A DNA stretch of 64,000 nt, from NCBI GenBank assembly GCA_024234675.1, contig JACKNU010000001.1:186001-250000 (forward strand), in the 5' to 3' direction. Origin of the DNA: Pseudomonadales bacterium (GTDB lineage Bacteria > Pseudomonadota > Gammaproteobacteria > Pseudomonadales > Halieaceae). The position numbers and the translations under genes were made by a program. The notes under the pieces are model-generated. The model was not told the DNA's origin. It ran no database searches and saw only the letters and a program-made list of their open reading frames with translations. Positions 63,181 through 64,000 of the stretch are shown one piece after another (the first letter of the stretch is position 1; the number at the start of each line of letters is the position of its first letter).

Positions 63181-63212
63181 TAGTTATCCACAGGAGAATC
63201 TGTGGATAACTA
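63181..63212. promoter_or_regulatory. paired perfect DnaA boxes in a 13-bp inverted repeat
   Basis: TAGTTATCCACAG (63181-63193) and CTGTGGATAACTA (63200-63212) are a perfect 13-bp inverted repeat around the loop GAGAAT. Each arm holds a perfect DnaA box: TTATCCACA at 63184-63192 and its reverse complement at 63201-63209. The right arm overlaps the stop codon of the oxidoreductase (63210-63212, read on the minus strand). No T-run follows on either strand, so it is not a standard terminator. Confidence 0.75.
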
Positions 63213-64000
63213 TTCCGGGTCAGCCAGCTTCAACAGCTGTTTGCCCTGGTTGCGTCCGTCGAACAGGCGCTGCAGGGTAGCCGGTATGTTCTCGAAGCCC
63301 TCCTGCACGTCCTCTCGCCAGGCCAGTTCCCCCGCCGCGACCCACTCGGCCAGCGCGGCGACGGCCTCATTGGCACGGGCCAGGTAGTCGATGACGATGA
63401 ATCCCTGCATGCGCAGCCGCCGGGTCACTACATTCATGAGGTTGCGGGGACCGGGCCGTGGGGTCTCGTCGTTGTAACCGGCGATGGCGCCGCACAGCAC
63501 GATGCGGCCGAAATCCGCCATGTTGGCCAGGGCCGCCTCGAGGGTATCGCCGCCCACGTTATCGAAGAACACGTTGACGCCCTCCGGGCACAGTTGCGCG
63601 ATGCGGGCAGGCAGGTCTTCGCGCTTGTAATCGATTACCTCATCCACTTTGCAGGCCTCTCGCAGCCACTGGCATTTGTCCGCGCCGCCGGCGATGCCGA
63701 CAACCCGGGCGCCCTTGAGCCTGGCGATCTGGGCCACCACCGAGCCGGTGGCGCCGGCGGCGCCCGACACCAGCACCGTTTCCCCGGGCTGGGGCTGCCC
63801 CACATCGAGCAGGCCGAAATACGCGGTCAGGCTGGTCGAGCCGAAAATGCTGAGGGCCATGCCCGGCGGGGTACCCGCGGGCAGGGGAGTGGGCGGGGCG
63901 AGAGGGTGGCGCGGGTCGCCGATGCTGTACTCCTGCCAGTTCACCAGTCCCTGCACCAGTGTGCCCACCGGCAGCGCCGGGTTGCTGGACTGCACGACCT
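63210..64000 (-). CDS. NADP-dependent oxidoreductase, MDR/leukotriene B4 dehydrogenase-like (partial, N-terminus outside window)
   Basis: About 263 residues of a zinc-independent medium-chain dehydrogenase are visible. The nucleotide loop is VSGAAGATGSVVAQIARLKG, followed by VVGIAGGADKCQWL and FFDNVGGDTLEAALANM, as in YncB/CurA-type enzymes that reduce alkenals or enones with NADPH. The frame stays open to the window edge (codons for Val-Val precede QSSNPALPVG), so the true start lies beyond 64000. Confidence 0.87.
   Translation of the reverse strand, partial: VVQSSNPALPVGTLVQGLVNWQEYSIGDPRHPLAPPTPLPAGTPPGMALSIFGSTSLTAYFGLLDVGQPQPGETVLVSGAAGATGSVVAQIARLKGARVVGIAGGADKCQWLREACKVDEVIDYKREDLPARIAQLCPEGVNVFFDNVGGDTLEAALANMADFGRIVLCGAIAGYNDETPRPGPRNLMNVVTRRLRMQGFIVIDYLARANEAVAALAEWVAAGELAWREDVQEGFENIPATLQRLFDGRNQGKQLLKLADPE

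Noticed and set aside
63181..63212. Reading the 13-bp palindrome as a rho-independent terminator of the oxidoreductase gene
   Set aside because: The hairpin includes the stop codon and no T-run follows on the minus strand. Perfect DnaA boxes in both arms explain the sequence better.
62914..63212. Calling the region oriC
   Set aside because: Only two perfect and one near DnaA box are seen, and no dnaA, dnaN, gidA or rpmH lies nearby. A DnaA-binding site of another kind is the safer reading.
1..64000. tRNA, rRNA, CRISPR arrays, prophage or insertion sequences
   Set aside because: No transposase, integrase, phage structural gene, spaced direct-repeat array or cloverleaf-type sequence was seen on reading either strand.

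Overview
The window is high-GC chromosomal DNA from a Gram-negative bacterium. Genes typical of Gammaproteobacteria (rapA, the pepA-holC-valS order, rlmKL, bolA-trhO, sprT) sit among many acyl-CoA enzymes, two luciferase-like oxidoreductases, a wax ester synthase and pyruvate phosphate dikinase. Together these suggest a marine, lipid-using lineage such as Halieaceae (OM60/NOR5-like, Cellvibrionales). That placement is inference. No phage, insertion sequence, tRNA, rRNA or CRISPR array was seen, and base composition looks uniform by eye.

Layout. 1-6602 (minus): a tightly coupled operon holding both halves of D-glutamate cyclase as separate genes (DUF1445 and DUF4392), 5-oxoprolinase PxpABC, D-amino acid aminotransferase, alanine racemase and a MATE exporter cut by the window edge. 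6740-9237 (plus): acyl-CoA thioesterase and acyl-CoA synthetase. 9234-13394 (minus): RND efflux permease and adaptor. 13536-16957: SDP1-like patatin lipase, a phosphotransferase and SprT. 16959-22090 (minus): a large DUF748 envelope protein, then an AraC regulator translationally coupled to a membrane diguanylate cyclase. 22221-29328 (plus): a seven-gene acyl-CoA catabolic cluster that includes an alpha-methylacyl-CoA racemase. 29415-34721 (minus): rapA, tatD and a wax ester synthase/diacylglycerol acyltransferase. 34972-37811: an exported repeat-like protein, a methyltransferase, and two cold-shock proteins, one of them membrane-anchored. 37899-44064 (minus): valS, holC, pepA, an RDD protein and a conserved hypothetical. 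44215-47407: bolA, trhO, an OmpA lipoprotein and a YdjM-like membrane protein. 47435-57772: an aminotransferase, acyl-CoA synthetase, ppdK, two divergent LLM oxidoreductases and two acyl-CoA dehydrogenases. 57864-64000: two exported proteins of unknown function, an HTH protein with a basic tail, rlmKL, an intergenic region with paired DnaA boxes, and a partial NADP-dependent oxidoreductase.

How it works together. The first operon can be read as a route linking alanine, D-alanine, D-glutamate, 5-oxoproline and glutamate. It is the strongest candidate here for a little-described system. The lipid genes cover activation, dehydrogenation, hydration, epimerisation, thioester hydrolysis, neutral-lipid synthesis (WS/DGAT) and neutral-lipid mobilisation (patatin/DUF3336), which fits a bacterium that stores and consumes lipids. 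The paired DnaA boxes at 63181-63212 and the long inverted repeat at 55298-55412 are the most notable non-coding signals.
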